Shown: positions 9,020 to 17,985 of the stretch, one piece after another
How positions within the stretch are numbered: the first letter of the stretch is position 1
Layout of the letters: each line of letters starts with the position of its first letter
NCBI GenBank assembly: GCA_903920215.1
Contig: CAIXLG010000097.1
Location: 1 to 35,604 of the forward strand
DNA length: 35,604 bases
Source: an uncultured Chlorobiaceae bacterium
GTDB taxonomy: Bacteria; Bacteroidota; Chlorobiia; Chlorobiales; Chlorobiaceae
Reading direction: 5' to 3'
Made by a program: the position numbers and the translations under genes
The notes under the pieces: generated by a model
The model's database searches: none
Seen by the model: only the letters and a program-made list of their open reading frames with translations
Told to the model about the DNA's origin: nothing

Positions 9020-11155
9020 TTACTTTGAATTTACATAATTCCATTTAAAGACTGATCGTGTTAAAAAGAGAGCCTGACTGTCCACTTTCGGTTCACCATT
9101 AGTAATCTTTGCGTATAAGCCATCAGGGTTCATTTCCCAGGCCTTGACGTTATCGCTTAAAATAAGATCAAGATCCGATTTGACAACCCCAATAAGCGAT
9201 TTGTTAAACACAGGAAAAAGGGTTTCCACCCGATCATCGAGGTTTCTCGGCATGATATCGGCACTGCCGAGATAAAGTTCTTCCTTCCCTCCGTTATGAA
9301 AATAGTATGCTCGGCTGTGTTCAAGAAAACGGCCAATAACGCTGATAACGCGGATATGCTCGCTTATCCCGGGAATTCCAGGTTTCAGGCAGCAAATGCC
9401 TCGCACTATAAGGTCTATCTGGACACCTTCACAGGAGGCTCTGTAGAGTGCCCGGATGGTTTTTGGATCCACAAGGGCATTCATTTTCATGATTATGCTA
9501 CCTTTCCCTTCCTTTTTGCACCACTCAACTTCACGTTCAATCATCTCGATAATCCGCTTTCGGGTGTTGATGGGCGAAACAAGCAGTTTTTTATACTCGG
9601 TATGTTTTGAATATCCGGTCAAGGCGTTGAAGAGTTCCGAAACTTCGTTGGCAAGCTGTTCGTTTACAATAAAAAGACTGTAGTCAGTATAGATTTTTCC
9701 GGTCGCAGGGTTGTAGTTTCCGGTACCGAGATGCAGATAGCGCTTTAGTTTCTTTTGTTCACGACGAACGACCAGGGTCAACTTAGCATGGGTTTTCAGA
9801 CCAGGCAGACCGTAGGAAACATGCACCCCCACATCCTCAAGAGCACGTGCCCAGACTATATTGTTCTCTTCGTCAAACCGAGCCTTGAGCTCCACAAGAA
9901 CTGCAACCTGTTTGCCATCTTCAGCAGCATTCATCAATGCCTGAACAATCGGTGAATTACTTCCGACCCGGTAGAGAGTCTGCTTTATGGAAAGAACATC
10001 AGGATCAGCCGCAGCCTGGTTTATAAAATCAACGACCGGCTGAAACGAGTCGTAGGGATGGTAGAGGAGCTGATCTTTAGCCCTTATAGCACTGAAAATA
10101 TCACCACTGAACTGTTCTTCAATCAGATTTTTTGGCACAAATGGCTCATCTTTCAAGGTCGGCCGTTCAATTTTCAAAAGGTCAATGAGACAACTAAGCC
10201 CAAGCGCTCCATCTATTTCATAAACGTTTCTTTTGGCAACATCAAGATTTTTCATGAGCAGTTTTCTTACCGACTGAGGCATTGCAGGCGTAATGTCAAG
10301 ACGGACAACTTTGCCGTAACGGCGTGACCGCAGTCCCTGCTCAATGGTCTTCAGGAGATCGCCTGCTTCATCTTCCTCGATTTCAATATCAGCATCACGA
10401 ATCAACCTGAACAGATGCGACCTGGTAATCCTCATCTTCGGAAAAAGGTGCGACAAATTGTGTTCAATAAGGTCTTCAAGCCAGATAAAGCGGATGATAC
10501 CGTCATCATCATTGAAACCCTTTATATTATTAAGTCTAAGAAGCCGCGGAAGAATGCTCGGGACCTTCACGCGGGCAAACTTGAGCGAGCCGTGTTCCTC
10601 ATCTTCCAGTTCAATGGCGAGGTTCAGCGACAGGTTCGACATGAAAGGAAATGGATGGCCCGTATCGAATGCCAGTGGAGTAAGCACAGGATAGATCTCT
10701 TTCCGGAAAAAATGACTCAACGCCCTCTGCTTCGTTGCTGAAAGTTCAGATACCTTAAGCAACTCAACATCCTCCTTTTTCAAAGCAGGCAGAAGGTCGT
10801 GATAAAAACACTCATAACTCTCGGTGAGCTGTCGCAAAACCATCGTGCGGATCTTTTCGAGCTGTTCAGCAGGAGTAAGCCCATCGATTGTTCGATCTTG
10901 AAGGCCAGCCTCATACTGATCCTCAATACCCGCAACCCGGATCATAAAGTATTCATCGAGGTTTGAGCTGAAAATCGAGATAAACTTCACCCGTTCCAGA
11001 AGCGGGTGCGCTTCAGGATCAAGCGCTTCCTCAAGTACCCTCTGATTGAAATCAATCCAGCTCAACTCCCTGTTGACATACAGGGAAGTATCAAAAAAAT
11101 TCAACTCTGGTACCGGTGCAGATATCTTTCCTTTTTTTTCTATCAATGTCAGCAT
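9020..11155 (-). CDS. ppk: polyphosphate kinase 1
   Basis: This 711-residue PPK1 reversibly transfers the ATP gamma-phosphate to inorganic polyphosphate. The domain order is an N-terminal helical domain ([16 protein letters not shown] near 29-44), a head domain, and two phospholipase-D-like C domains. His456 in GLKTHAKL matches the autophosphorylated His of the family, and HLGTGNYNP (about 475-483) follows. A second His lies in [15 protein letters not shown] near 600. The length is typical. It starts 16 bp after the cyclo-ligase stop and runs into rpiB, making one operon. Polyphosphate granules are common in green sulfur bacteria, which fits. No clear Shine-Dalgarno is seen. Confidence 0.97.
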   Translation of the reverse strand: MLTLIEKKGKISAPVPELNFFDTSLYVNRELSWIDFNQRVLEEALDPEAHPLLERVKFISIFSSNLDEYFMIRVAGIEDQYEAGLQDRTIDGLTPAEQLEKIRTMVLRQLTESYECFYHDLLPALKKEDVELLKVSELSATKQRALSHFFRKEIYPVLTPLAFDTGHPFPFMSNLSLNLAIELEDEEHGSLKFARVKVPSILPRLLRLNNIKGFNDDDGIIRFIWLEDLIEHNLSHLFPKMRITRSHLFRLIRDADIEIEEDEAGDLLKTIEQGLRSRRYGKVVRLDITPAMPQSVRKLLMKNLDVAKRNVYEIDGALGLSCLIDLLKIERPTLKDEPFVPKNLIEEQFSGDIFSAIRAKDQLLYHPYDSFQPVVDFINQAAADPDVLSIKQTLYRVGSNSPIVQALMNAAEDGKQVAVLVELKARFDEENNIVWARALEDVGVHVSYGLPGLKTHAKLTLVVRREQKKLKRYLHLGTGNYNPATGKIYTDYSLFIVNEQLANEVSELFNALTGYSKHTEYKKLLVSPINTRKRIIEMIEREVEWCKKEGKGSIIMKMNALVDPKTIRALYRASCEGVQIDLIVRGICCLKPGIPGISEHIRVISVIGRFLEHSRAYYFHNGGKEELYLGSADIMPRNLDDRVETLFPVFNKSLIGVVKSDLDLILSDNVKAWEMNPDGLYAKITNGEPKVDSQALFLTRSVFKWNYVNSK

Positions 11156-11171
11156 ATGCGATTACAAATAT

Positions 11172-11804
11172 TCAGGTAAACCGAATAATTCCATTCTCAT
11201 GAACAACTGCATCCAGGCAAGCATCCCATTGGTCGACAGGAACACGATCAACCATCTGCCGGCTGAATGCAAGACCTATACGGCAAACCCTTCTTCCCTT
11301 CACTGAAAGACGATGCAAAAACGAGTCATACAATCCTTTGCCATAGCCGAGACGATATCCTCTTCCATCAAAGGCAAGGAGAGGTATCAGCACAACATCA
11401 ATCAATGATTCATCGACAACCGACACAACCTCAGGCTCAGGCTGTCCAAATTGTGCCGGCAAAACAGGATCACCTTTCTTATAAGCCGCCGAAACGAGAT
11501 TGCCATCCATGACAACCGGCACCACCAGCTCTTTACCCATTGTTGAAAGCCGATCAATAATGGCTGCGGTATCCGCTTCTGCGGAAGAACGAATGGCAAG
11601 GTAAAGATGAATATGGTGAGCATCAATAATTTCAGGCAAACCAATAACGTGCCCGGCAATAGCCATGCTCATGTCAATGCGCAGACTTTCCGGAATTGAA
11701 CGCCTTAAGGCCAGCATCCTGGCCCTGAGAACAGCTTTTTCTTCAGCAATGCCGGCATCTCGCACCATAGCACCCGACTTTGGTTTACCCTCTGCGTCCC
11801 TCAT
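11172..11804 (-). CDS. 5-formyltetrahydrofolate cyclo-ligase family protein
   Basis: This product of about 210 residues belongs to the 5-FCL (YgfA/MTHFS) family, which converts 5-formyl-THF to 5,10-methenyl-THF with ATP. Typical features are the N-terminal K-x-x-L-R-x-R-M-x-x-L-R-R stretch, LIPLLAFDGRGYRLGYGKG (substrate and phosphate loop) and YDSFLHRL. The open frame extends to a GTG at 11846, but those extra codons lie in a repeat shared with 15101-15197 and outside the family alignment. I therefore chose the ATG at 11804, preceded by AGGTGTG; an ATG at 11768 is the alternative. It appears to head the ppk-rpiB-CBS operon. Confidence 0.88.
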   Translation of the reverse strand: MRDAEGKPKSGAMVRDAGIAEEKAVLRARMLALRRSIPESLRIDMSMAIAGHVIGLPEIIDAHHIHLYLAIRSSAEADTAAIIDRLSTMGKELVVPVVMDGNLVSAAYKKGDPVLPAQFGQPEPEVVSVVDESLIDVVLIPLLAFDGRGYRLGYGKGLYDSFLHRLSVKGRRVCRIGLAFSRQMVDRVPVDQWDACLDAVVHENGIIRFT

Positions 11805-11822
11805 CACACCTGTAGATTTACC

Positions 11823-11928
11823 CCTCAAAAAATATTGAACATACACGACATGACCCTGACATGCATTAGCGTAAAATAATAAAATACAACACGGAACCCC
11901 CTCTTGATCGCAGAACTATTGCGCCAGA
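11823..11928. repeat. copy A of ~100-bp repeat flanking the hybrid kinase
   Basis: It begins CCTCAAAAAATATTGAACA, then after a variable stretch has TAAAATAATAAAATAC and a long match ending TGATCGCAGAACTATTG plus CGCCAGA. The same blocks occur in the same orientation at 15101-15197. The TGATCGCAGAACTATTG block is identical in both. The copy lies between the kinase 3' end and the cyclo-ligase start. Confidence 0.85.
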
Positions 11929-12040
11929 AGCAATTTATTGTATCGATAAACGGCTGAAGTCGAGCGCACTGCTCAGCTGGCCCTTAAGAACCATGCTGAA
12001 AATAAAAGGTGACTCATAGCAGCATCACACGCCGACCGAT

Positions 12041-14926
12041 TTACTTCTTCAGCAGAGATTCTATCAGTACAAGAAGCTCATTTTTCTTGACCGGCTTTGA
12101 TATGAATCCATCACAGCCGGCTTCTCCAGCTTTGTTCCGTTCATCTGCCGAGGCAAAAGCTGTCTGAAAAACAACTGGCAATTCCGGACGCATCTGTTTG
12201 ATAAGTATAGTCGCATCATATCCGTTCATAACCGGCATTTTGACGTCCATAAATACAAGATCTATTTCCGGATGTTGCCCGACCATTTTGACAGCTTCCT
12301 TTCCGTTACCGGCAGACAGGAGTGTGACGTTGTCCATTTTCAGGAATTTCTTCAAAAGGATGCAGCTTATCTCGTCATCTTCAGCCATCAGGATTGTCAG
12401 CCCTGGCTCCGATAATGGAGATTCAGGAATCACCTGATCAGCATCCGGATGGAGCTTTTTGTCCGATTCACAGGGATTGTAAGCAAGCGTAAACATGAAT
12501 CTGGCTCCCCCGGCATCCATCGATTCAACCCATATCTCGCCTCCAAGCAGTTCAACAAATCCCTTCGAAATGCTCAGACCGAGGCCTGCCCCTTCATGGA
12601 TACGGGAGAGAGAGCTGTTAACCTGCCTGAAGCGGTCGAAAACACTCTCTTTCATTTCCTGTGAAATACCGATGCCTGAATCTGACACAAAAAATTCGAG
12701 CATACCGTCTTTTTTCTCATAGCCGATATTGATACCACCTTGATCGGTGAATTTCAGTGCATTGTGGACAAGGTTTGTCAGTACCTGTTCAAGTTTTTTA
12801 ACATCGGTTTCTATAATGCTTTCGCTGTCAGGAAGTCCATAGCTGTAGTTCAGGCGCAACCCTTTTTTTTCAGCAGCAGGTTTGAAAAAAGCATAAAGAT
12901 CATAAATAAGTTTGTTGAGAGGTATCCGGGATATATGCAGTGCGATCTCCTTTGCATCAATACGGGAAATATCGATAAGATCATTGATAAGGTTGAGCAT
13001 GCGCTCGCCGCTCTGCCGAATGAGGTCGAGATATTCCTGCTGTTCCTCTCCAGAAAGGTTGGCATCTTTCAGCAGTTCTGAAAACCCGAGAATGCCGTTC
13101 ATAGGGGTCCGTATTTCATGGCTGATATTTGCAAGAAACGCACTTTTCAGCCTGTCGCTCTCCTCGGCTTTTTCTTTAGCCGCAACAAGGTCATTCCATA
13201 GAATTTTCTTTTCAGAAATATCTTCATTGACCGCGACAAAATTGGTGATCTTTCCCTGTTCATTCCTGATTGGCGAAACGACCGCCTGTGTCCAGTAGTG
13301 AGTGCCATTTTTCTTCCGGTTGTGCATTTCGCCCAGCCAGACTTCACCTGAAAGAATTGTATCCCAAAGATTTTTATGCACATCCTGCGGCATCATGCCT
13401 GATTGCAGAATACTGGGATTCTTTCCTTTAACCTCTTCGATGCTGTACCCTGTCAGCATCGAAAATGCAGGGTTCACGTATTCGATATTTCCTTCAGGAT
13501 CGGTAATGAGAACAACTGCGGGGCTTTGCGTTATGGCAACACTCAGCTTTTTCAGTTCATCCTCGGCCTGTTTGCGTTTCGTGACATCGATCAATGAACC
13601 GGCGATAAAATCCGGATCTCCGTTTTTACCTCGCACAATTTTTGCAGTATTGCTGAGCCAGGCCGTAGTGCCGTCCATGCGGAGGAACTCTGCTTCAAAA
13701 TTATTCACATAACCTTGTTTCAGAATCAAATCCCTGAGTCGCACAGGATCTGCCGGGTTAACATATAATTTCCTTGTATCCTGCTCAAACCATGCATCCC
13801 TGTATGATGCCGGGCATCTGCTAAGATCGAGACAACCCTGGTTTGCGCTGAGTAGTTTTCCGTCCAATGTAATCTTGTAAAGTCCGATCGGTAGACTTTC
13901 AAATAACTCCCGGTATTTTTTCTCACTTTCCCGTAAAGCCTCTTCGTTCAACATTCTTTCCAGTTCGCCGGCAGCACGGGTGGAAACCATTTTCAGAATA
14001 GCTTCAGCCATTTTTTGATCGGCGAGGGGACGTCGTCCGATGACGGCAATCAGACCGATCGGGTACCCGGAATGATCCATGAGGGTTACTCCAGCATAAC
14101 TTTCAGCATTCAATTCCTGAAGTGTCTGATTGCCTGGAAATGATTGACGCACATTTGCAGGATAACAGCAGAAATCCTTTCTGACGACATTACCACAGGG
14201 AGTATCTTTCAGAGAGTAAGCCCCATTATCTTCGAAATGGCCGTCACACCAGACGGCAAGAGTTCTTGCAGTCTGGTTGTCCCCTTCAATAATGTCAATG
14301 CTTACAAAATCCAGGTCGAGGCACTCGGCAAGATAACGGGCAAGGGCATTAAAAAACGGCTCATCATGCGAAACGTAGCTTGTATGAGAGAGAAAATGCT
14401 GGACATCCTCGATTTTTTTACGTTCAGTGATATCGGTGCCTATGCCTATCAGAAGTGGTTTGCAGTCAATTATTACTCTTCTGGCGCTCAATGCGAACCA
14501 GCGAAATTTCGGGCCGCCACGAAGAAGTATTCTCCCTTCCACACTTTCATCAATGCCATGCTCGAATACGTTTGTAATCTTTTCCTGTATGATTGCCCGG
14601 TCTTCGGGATGAACAGTCTCAATCACCTGCATAGTCGCCATTTCACTATCCGGTTTTCCGGCAATGACATCTCGATCGAACGCATTCCAACCGGCAAAGA
14701 AACCTTTTGTGTCGATTAAATAAAACGGACCGGGAATACTGTAGATAATGGTTTTATCGAGATCCTGCGCTTTATTGCTTGTTTCCCCGGCATTTTTCAG
14801 ATTGGTTATATCAACAAGGTATCTATGACGGGATTTTTCCAGTTCATCCCTCGTCTGAGTGAGTTCCTTCTGCAGTATAGCTATCTCAATCTGATGAATT
14901 TCAAGTTCCTGGGCCATATGAAGCAT
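12041..14926 (-). CDS. hybrid sensor histidine kinase (PAS-GAF-PAS-PAS-HisKA-HATPase-REC)
   Basis: This is a 961-residue soluble hybrid kinase. The order is an N-terminal coiled coil (1-50), PAS (about 58-170), GAF (about 180-325), PAS (335-452), PAS (460-575), HisKA with His603 in NISHEIRTPMNG, HATPase with N-box VLTNLVHNALKF (715-726), G1 DSGIGI and G2 GAGLGLSI, then a receiver domain with phospho-acceptor Asp894 in FMDVKMPVMNGYD and Lys944 in SKPVKK. No transmembrane segment is seen, so it senses a cytoplasmic cue. The GAF region is Cys-containing (CCY near 253). GGGGAG abuts the first ATG but sits 9 bases before the ATG at 14917, which may be the real start. It is paralogous to the kinase at 1-962, and direct repeats flank the gene. 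Confidence 0.93.
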   Translation of the reverse strand: MLHMAQELEIHQIEIAILQKELTQTRDELEKSRHRYLVDITNLKNAGETSNKAQDLDKTIIYSIPGPFYLIDTKGFFAGWNAFDRDVIAGKPDSEMATMQVIETVHPEDRAIIQEKITNVFEHGIDESVEGRILLRGGPKFRWFALSARRVIIDCKPLLIGIGTDITERKKIEDVQHFLSHTSYVSHDEPFFNALARYLAECLDLDFVSIDIIEGDNQTARTLAVWCDGHFEDNGAYSLKDTPCGNVVRKDFCCYPANVRQSFPGNQTLQELNAESYAGVTLMDHSGYPIGLIAVIGRRPLADQKMAEAILKMVSTRAAGELERMLNEEALRESEKKYRELFESLPIGLYKITLDGKLLSANQGCLDLSRCPASYRDAWFEQDTRKLYVNPADPVRLRDLILKQGYVNNFEAEFLRMDGTTAWLSNTAKIVRGKNGDPDFIAGSLIDVTKRKQAEDELKKLSVAITQSPAVVLITDPEGNIEYVNPAFSMLTGYSIEEVKGKNPSILQSGMMPQDVHKNLWDTILSGEVWLGEMHNRKKNGTHYWTQAVVSPIRNEQGKITNFVAVNEDISEKKILWNDLVAAKEKAEESDRLKSAFLANISHEIRTPMNGILGFSELLKDANLSGEEQQEYLDLIRQSGERMLNLINDLIDISRIDAKEIALHISRIPLNKLIYDLYAFFKPAAEKKGLRLNYSYGLPDSESIIETDVKKLEQVLTNLVHNALKFTDQGGINIGYEKKDGMLEFFVSDSGIGISQEMKESVFDRFRQVNSSLSRIHEGAGLGLSISKGFVELLGGEIWVESMDAGGARFMFTLAYNPCESDKKLHPDADQVIPESPLSEPGLTILMAEDDEISCILLKKFLKMDNVTLLSAGNGKEAVKMVGQHPEIDLVFMDVKMPVMNGYDATILIKQMRPELPVVFQTAFASADERNKAGEAGCDGFISKPVKKNELLVLIESLLKK

Positions 14927-15100
14927 CTCCCCGGATAAAGGAGAGGATGGCGGGTTTTTCGGGGCCCTGTTTCAGATTATATCAAGTTAATGGCAGAGCC
15001 AATGATTTCAATAAAGATCATGGCAAGTCCGTCCATATTGCTATCCATTATTCAGTAAGGCATTATCCGCTTTTCCCCAACATCAAGACTATAAATTTCA

Positions 15101-15197
15101 CCTCAAAAAAATTGAACAGATGCAGTACATTACGTCAAGTTAAAATAATAAAATACGACATGGAAACCCTTCCTGATCGCAGAACTATTGCACCAGA
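15101..15197. repeat. copy B of ~100-bp repeat flanking the hybrid kinase
   Basis: It shares CCTCAAAAAA(T)ATTGAACA, TAAAATAATAAAATAC and TGATCGCAGAACTATTG with 11823-11928 in direct orientation. It is a few bases shorter in the middle. It lies upstream of the kinase start, so the two copies bracket that gene. Confidence 0.85.
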
Positions 15198-15210
15198 CTG
15201 TATTTAAAAA

Positions 15211-15285
15211 GTGCTGAGGGACGAGTTCTGAGTTCTGCTGAGATGGGGGAGAAGAGAGATCCCTCACAGGAGTTCGGGATGACAA
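15211..15285. repeat. composite R2 + R1 dispersed repeat
   Basis: An R2 tract of GTGCTGAGG and GAGTTCTGAGTTCTGCTGA type (15211-15241) is followed by an R1 unit in minus orientation (15257-15285). The R1 unit is the exact 29-bp reverse complement of the one at 24641-24669. Confidence 0.85.
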
Positions 15286-15348
15286 TTGATGTGTGGGATC
15301 AGGATGGTTCAGACCATGCTTATTCATTATTTGTCGTATCTTTACGGA

Positions 15349-15432
15349 TTACGCTGCGGTGACCTTATATTTCAGGGGAACACCGTCCGGGAGCTTGTAA
15401 ACCTTCACCTTCGGGTTATCTAACGCTATAAT
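15349..15432 (-). pseudogene. possible C-terminal gene remnant, unidentified
   Basis: The minus strand reads about 27 codons, including DNPKVKVYKLPDGVPLKYKV and T-A-A, then TAA at 15349-15351. The composition is protein-like (alternating basic, hydrophobic, Pro-Asp-Gly), unlike the surrounding DNA. The frame runs upstream only into antisense of pyrC with no credible start. I do not recognise the parent family. It may be the tail of a gene lost when pyrC or the neighbouring repeats were rearranged, or chance. Confidence 0.3.
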
Positions 15433-15444
15433 TATTTCAGCACT

Positions 15445-16773
15445 ATGAGCTTTATATTTCAAAATTGCCGGCTGCTTAATCCTCTTGAAAATCTCGATAC
15501 GACAGGTTCCATAAAAGTCAATGATGACGGGATTATCGAAACTGTGGCTTACGGCAAAGAGACTATAGCTGCCTCACCTGTCGACCAGATTATTGATCTG
15601 AACGGCCAGATACTTGCTCCGGGGCTTTTCGATATGCACTGCCATTTCAGGGAACCCGGTCAAGAGTACAAGGAAACCCTTGAAAGCGGTTCACATGCAG
15701 CAGCAGCCGGCGGGTTCACCGGTGTTGCCCTTATGCCCAACACCAAACCAGTCATAGACAGCCCGCTCGGCGTAGCCTATATCCGCCATCACTCCGCCAC
15801 GCTTCCTGTAGATCTCGAAGTTATAGGTGCAATGACAGAAGGAAGCAAAGGCGAACACCTTGCCCCTTTTGGAAAGTTCCGTTCTTACGGAGTCACTGCC
15901 GTATCGGATGACGGTTCAGCCATTCAGAACAGCCAGATCATGCGCTTGGCGTTTGAGTACGCATCAAACTTTGATATCCTCATCATTCAGCACTGTGAAG
16001 AAAAGTCGCTTACCGAAAAAGCCGTCATGAATGAAGGGCTGTTTTCGACAAAACTCGGTCTGAAAGGCATTCCTGATGTCTCCGAAGCCATAACGCTCAG
16101 CCGGGATCTGCTGCTGATGCACTACCTCGAAAAGCACAAACTGCATGAGCCTCTCAAAAGGCCGCGATACCATGTTGCCCATATCAGCACAAAAGCAGCA
16201 CTTGACCTTGTCCGTAAAGCAAAACTTGACGGACTTCAGGTCACCTGTGAAGTAACCCCGCACCACTTCACCCTCAGTGATGAAGATCTGTTCAGTGCCG
16301 ACCAGAAAGGCAATTATATCATGAAGCCGCCACTCTCCTCCATTGAAAACCGTAATGCCATCCTGGAGGCACTTCGGGACGGAACCATTGATGCCATAGC
16401 TACAGACCATGCCCCTCATGCCTCACACGAAAAAGAGTGCCCTCTTGATCAGGCATCATTCGGCATTATCGGGCTTGAAACCTCGCTTGCCCTTACCATA
16501 ACCGAACTGGTTGATAAAAAGGTGATTACCCTGTCCCGGGCCATTGAACTGCTATCGGTCAACCCACGCAAAATCCTTAATCTCAAACCGATACTTTTCA
16601 AAAAAGGAGAGCAGGCTAATTTCACTGTCATCAATCCTGACACCCTGTGGACAGTTACCCCGGAATCACTGAAATCCAAATCATCAAACACTCCCTTTCT
16701 CAACCGATCTCTGAAAGGAAAGGCAACAGGGATTTTCCATAAGGGAAAACTTCATGAATCAGGCTCTCTATAG
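15445..16773 (+). CDS. pyrC: dihydroorotase (class I, PyrC)
   Basis: This 442-residue amidohydrolase-superfamily enzyme cyclises carbamoyl aspartate to dihydroorotate in pyrimidine synthesis. Visible marks are the metal-binding DMHCHFREPGQEYKETLESG (about 63-82), TGVALMPNTKPVID, HIST-KAAL (about 249) with a metal His, CEVTPHHFTLSDED (about 270) and the catalytic Asp in IATDHAPHASHEK (about 316-328). The length and the REPGQE form fit the class I (multifunctional-type) subfamily rather than the shorter E. coli type. There is no obvious Shine-Dalgarno. No other pyr gene is in the window. Confidence 0.95.
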   Translation: MSFIFQNCRLLNPLENLDTTGSIKVNDDGIIETVAYGKETIAASPVDQIIDLNGQILAPGLFDMHCHFREPGQEYKETLESGSHAAAAGGFTGVALMPNTKPVIDSPLGVAYIRHHSATLPVDLEVIGAMTEGSKGEHLAPFGKFRSYGVTAVSDDGSAIQNSQIMRLAFEYASNFDILIIQHCEEKSLTEKAVMNEGLFSTKLGLKGIPDVSEAITLSRDLLLMHYLEKHKLHEPLKRPRYHVAHISTKAALDLVRKAKLDGLQVTCEVTPHHFTLSDEDLFSADQKGNYIMKPPLSSIENRNAILEALRDGTIDAIATDHAPHASHEKECPLDQASFGIIGLETSLALTITELVDKKVITLSRAIELLSVNPRKILNLKPILFKKGEQANFTVINPDTLWTVTPESLKSKSSNTPFLNRSLKGKATGIFHKGKLHESGSL

Positions 16774-16889
16774 AAGTAATTTCATGATGAGATCACTTGG
16801 TTATCGGATATATTTTTATTACTTTCATGTTCATTTTGAGTAGAAAACAATAGAACAGCAGCTTAACCAAAAGAACTACTTTACGAGTC

Positions 16890-17084
16890 ATGGCAAAGAA
16901 ACAAACGTTTGCAGATAAAGGCAAAAAATCAGGTTCAAGTGATTTCAAATGTGCAAAGGTGATTTTTTCTGTTAAATCAGAAAAAACCAACGCATGGAAA
17001 TTCATCGAGAAAAACGTCCGCATTCCAAACGGCGAAAATGATCAGGTTATTCTTGCAAAAGCAATTTCTGATTACGCGAAATAA
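16890..17084 (+). CDS. small basic conserved-type protein
   Basis: This is a 64-residue Lys-rich protein starting MAKKQTFADKGKK, with a core KVIFSVKSEKTNAWKFIEKN. I cannot assign a function. The core has the same pattern (K-x-I-x-x-V-K-S-x-K-T-x-A-x-x-F-x-E) that I recall from the small Bacteroidetes DUF4295 proteins, so a distant relationship is possible. It stands alone between pyrC and a methyltransferase, with about 115 and 80 bp of spacing. Charge and size suggest a nucleic-acid or ribosome-associated protein, which is inference. Confidence 0.65.
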   Translation: MAKKQTFADKGKKSGSSDFKCAKVIFSVKSEKTNAWKFIEKNVRIPNGENDQVILAKAISDYAK

Positions 17085-17166
17085 GTAACGCACGGATGCT
17101 TCATCAGGGCATTATGCAATGCCCTGAATTCCCCCGCCTCTTTCACCCCTTTCTATTCACAAGAGC

Positions 17167-17973
17167 ATGTCAGAAAGTCCCGATAGTTCAGGAGCCACCC
17201 AATCGCTTCACTGGTTTGAATCGTGGTTTAACAATCCCCTCTATCTTGAAGTATACAGCCACCGCGATCAGGATGAAGCCGCTCGCTGCATTCGCACAAT
17301 TCTCTCTCTCTCCAAGCTGGACCATAAAGATCCTGCCACAATCGCAATACTCGATATAGCCTGTGGAGCAGGAAGGCATGCCCACGAACTTGCCCGGCTC
17401 GGTTACTGTGTAACAGGAAATGACCTTTCGCCGTTTCTGCTTGATGAGGCTCGCAAAGAGGCACTGAACTGCAAGCTTCAACTCGAACTTACCTGCTGCG
17501 ATATGCGCCGCATCACCGACATTGATCGCTTTGATCTTGTCGTGCAGCTCTTTACCAGTTTCGGCTATTTTGATGCAAAAGAGGAAGACCAGGTGGTGCT
17601 CGGCAAGGTTTACAGTGCACTGAAACAGGGTGGATGGTACGTACTCGACCTTATCAATCCCGTTCATCTGAAGAGAACCCTTGTGTCCGAGACCAGGCGG
17701 ACATCCGCAAACCTTACGATACTTGAAGAGCGGGTCTTTAATGATGACAAGATTACAAAAAACATCACCATTACTCCCCAAACAGGCGAAAAACTCAGCT
17801 TCAGTGAATCAGTAAGGCTCTACCCGAAAGAAGAAATTTGTACTCTGTTGCAACAGGCAGGATTTTCTGTCACACGCATTGCCGGCAACTATCAGGGTGA
17901 CATTTTTGCGGAAAATAATTCACCACGAATGCTGATCTTCTCTCAGAAACCACTTGCATCGAAAACCGTCTGA
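17167..17973 (+). CDS. class I SAM-dependent methyltransferase
   Basis: This 268-residue cytoplasmic protein has a Rossmann-type SAM fold. Motif I, ILDIACGAGRHAHELARLG (about residues 60-78), is followed by the acidic-loop region TGNDLSPFLLDEAR (about 82-95), the motif VLELTCCDMRRI-like strand (about 105-116) and FDLVVQLFTSFGYF (about 121-134). The later half contains a WYVLDLINP strand and a C-terminal FSVTRIAGNYQG block seen in small-molecule methyltransferases of the Methyltransf_25/11 type. The substrate is not predictable. It converges with the SDR gene with a 12-bp gap. Confidence 0.85.
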   Translation: MSESPDSSGATQSLHWFESWFNNPLYLEVYSHRDQDEAARCIRTILSLSKLDHKDPATIAILDIACGAGRHAHELARLGYCVTGNDLSPFLLDEARKEALNCKLQLELTCCDMRRITDIDRFDLVVQLFTSFGYFDAKEEDQVVLGKVYSALKQGGWYVLDLINPVHLKRTLVSETRRTSANLTILEERVFNDDKITKNITITPQTGEKLSFSESVRLYPKEEICTLLQQAGFSVTRIAGNYQGDIFAENNSPRMLIFSQKPLASKTV

Positions 17974-17985
17974 GCTGCCGGGTTG

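Larger units (their letters stand above)
14927..15444. other. 518-bp gap: kinase leader, repeats and a coding-like remnant
   Basis: No complete gene is seen. The segment holds the kinase 5' region, repeat copy B (15101-15197), a composite R2+R1 element (15211-15285) and a short minus-strand coding-like tail (15349-15432) just before pyrC. The pyrC promoter must lie in the last part. Confidence 0.6.

Noticed and set aside
14144-14719. 191-codon plus-strand frame inside the hybrid kinase
   Set aside because: It is antisense to the PAS/GAF region, a shadow of the kinase codon pattern with no recognisable domain.
17188-17781. 197-codon minus-strand frame opposite the methyltransferase
   Set aside because: The sense strand carries a clear SAM-binding motif; the antisense product is not protein-like.
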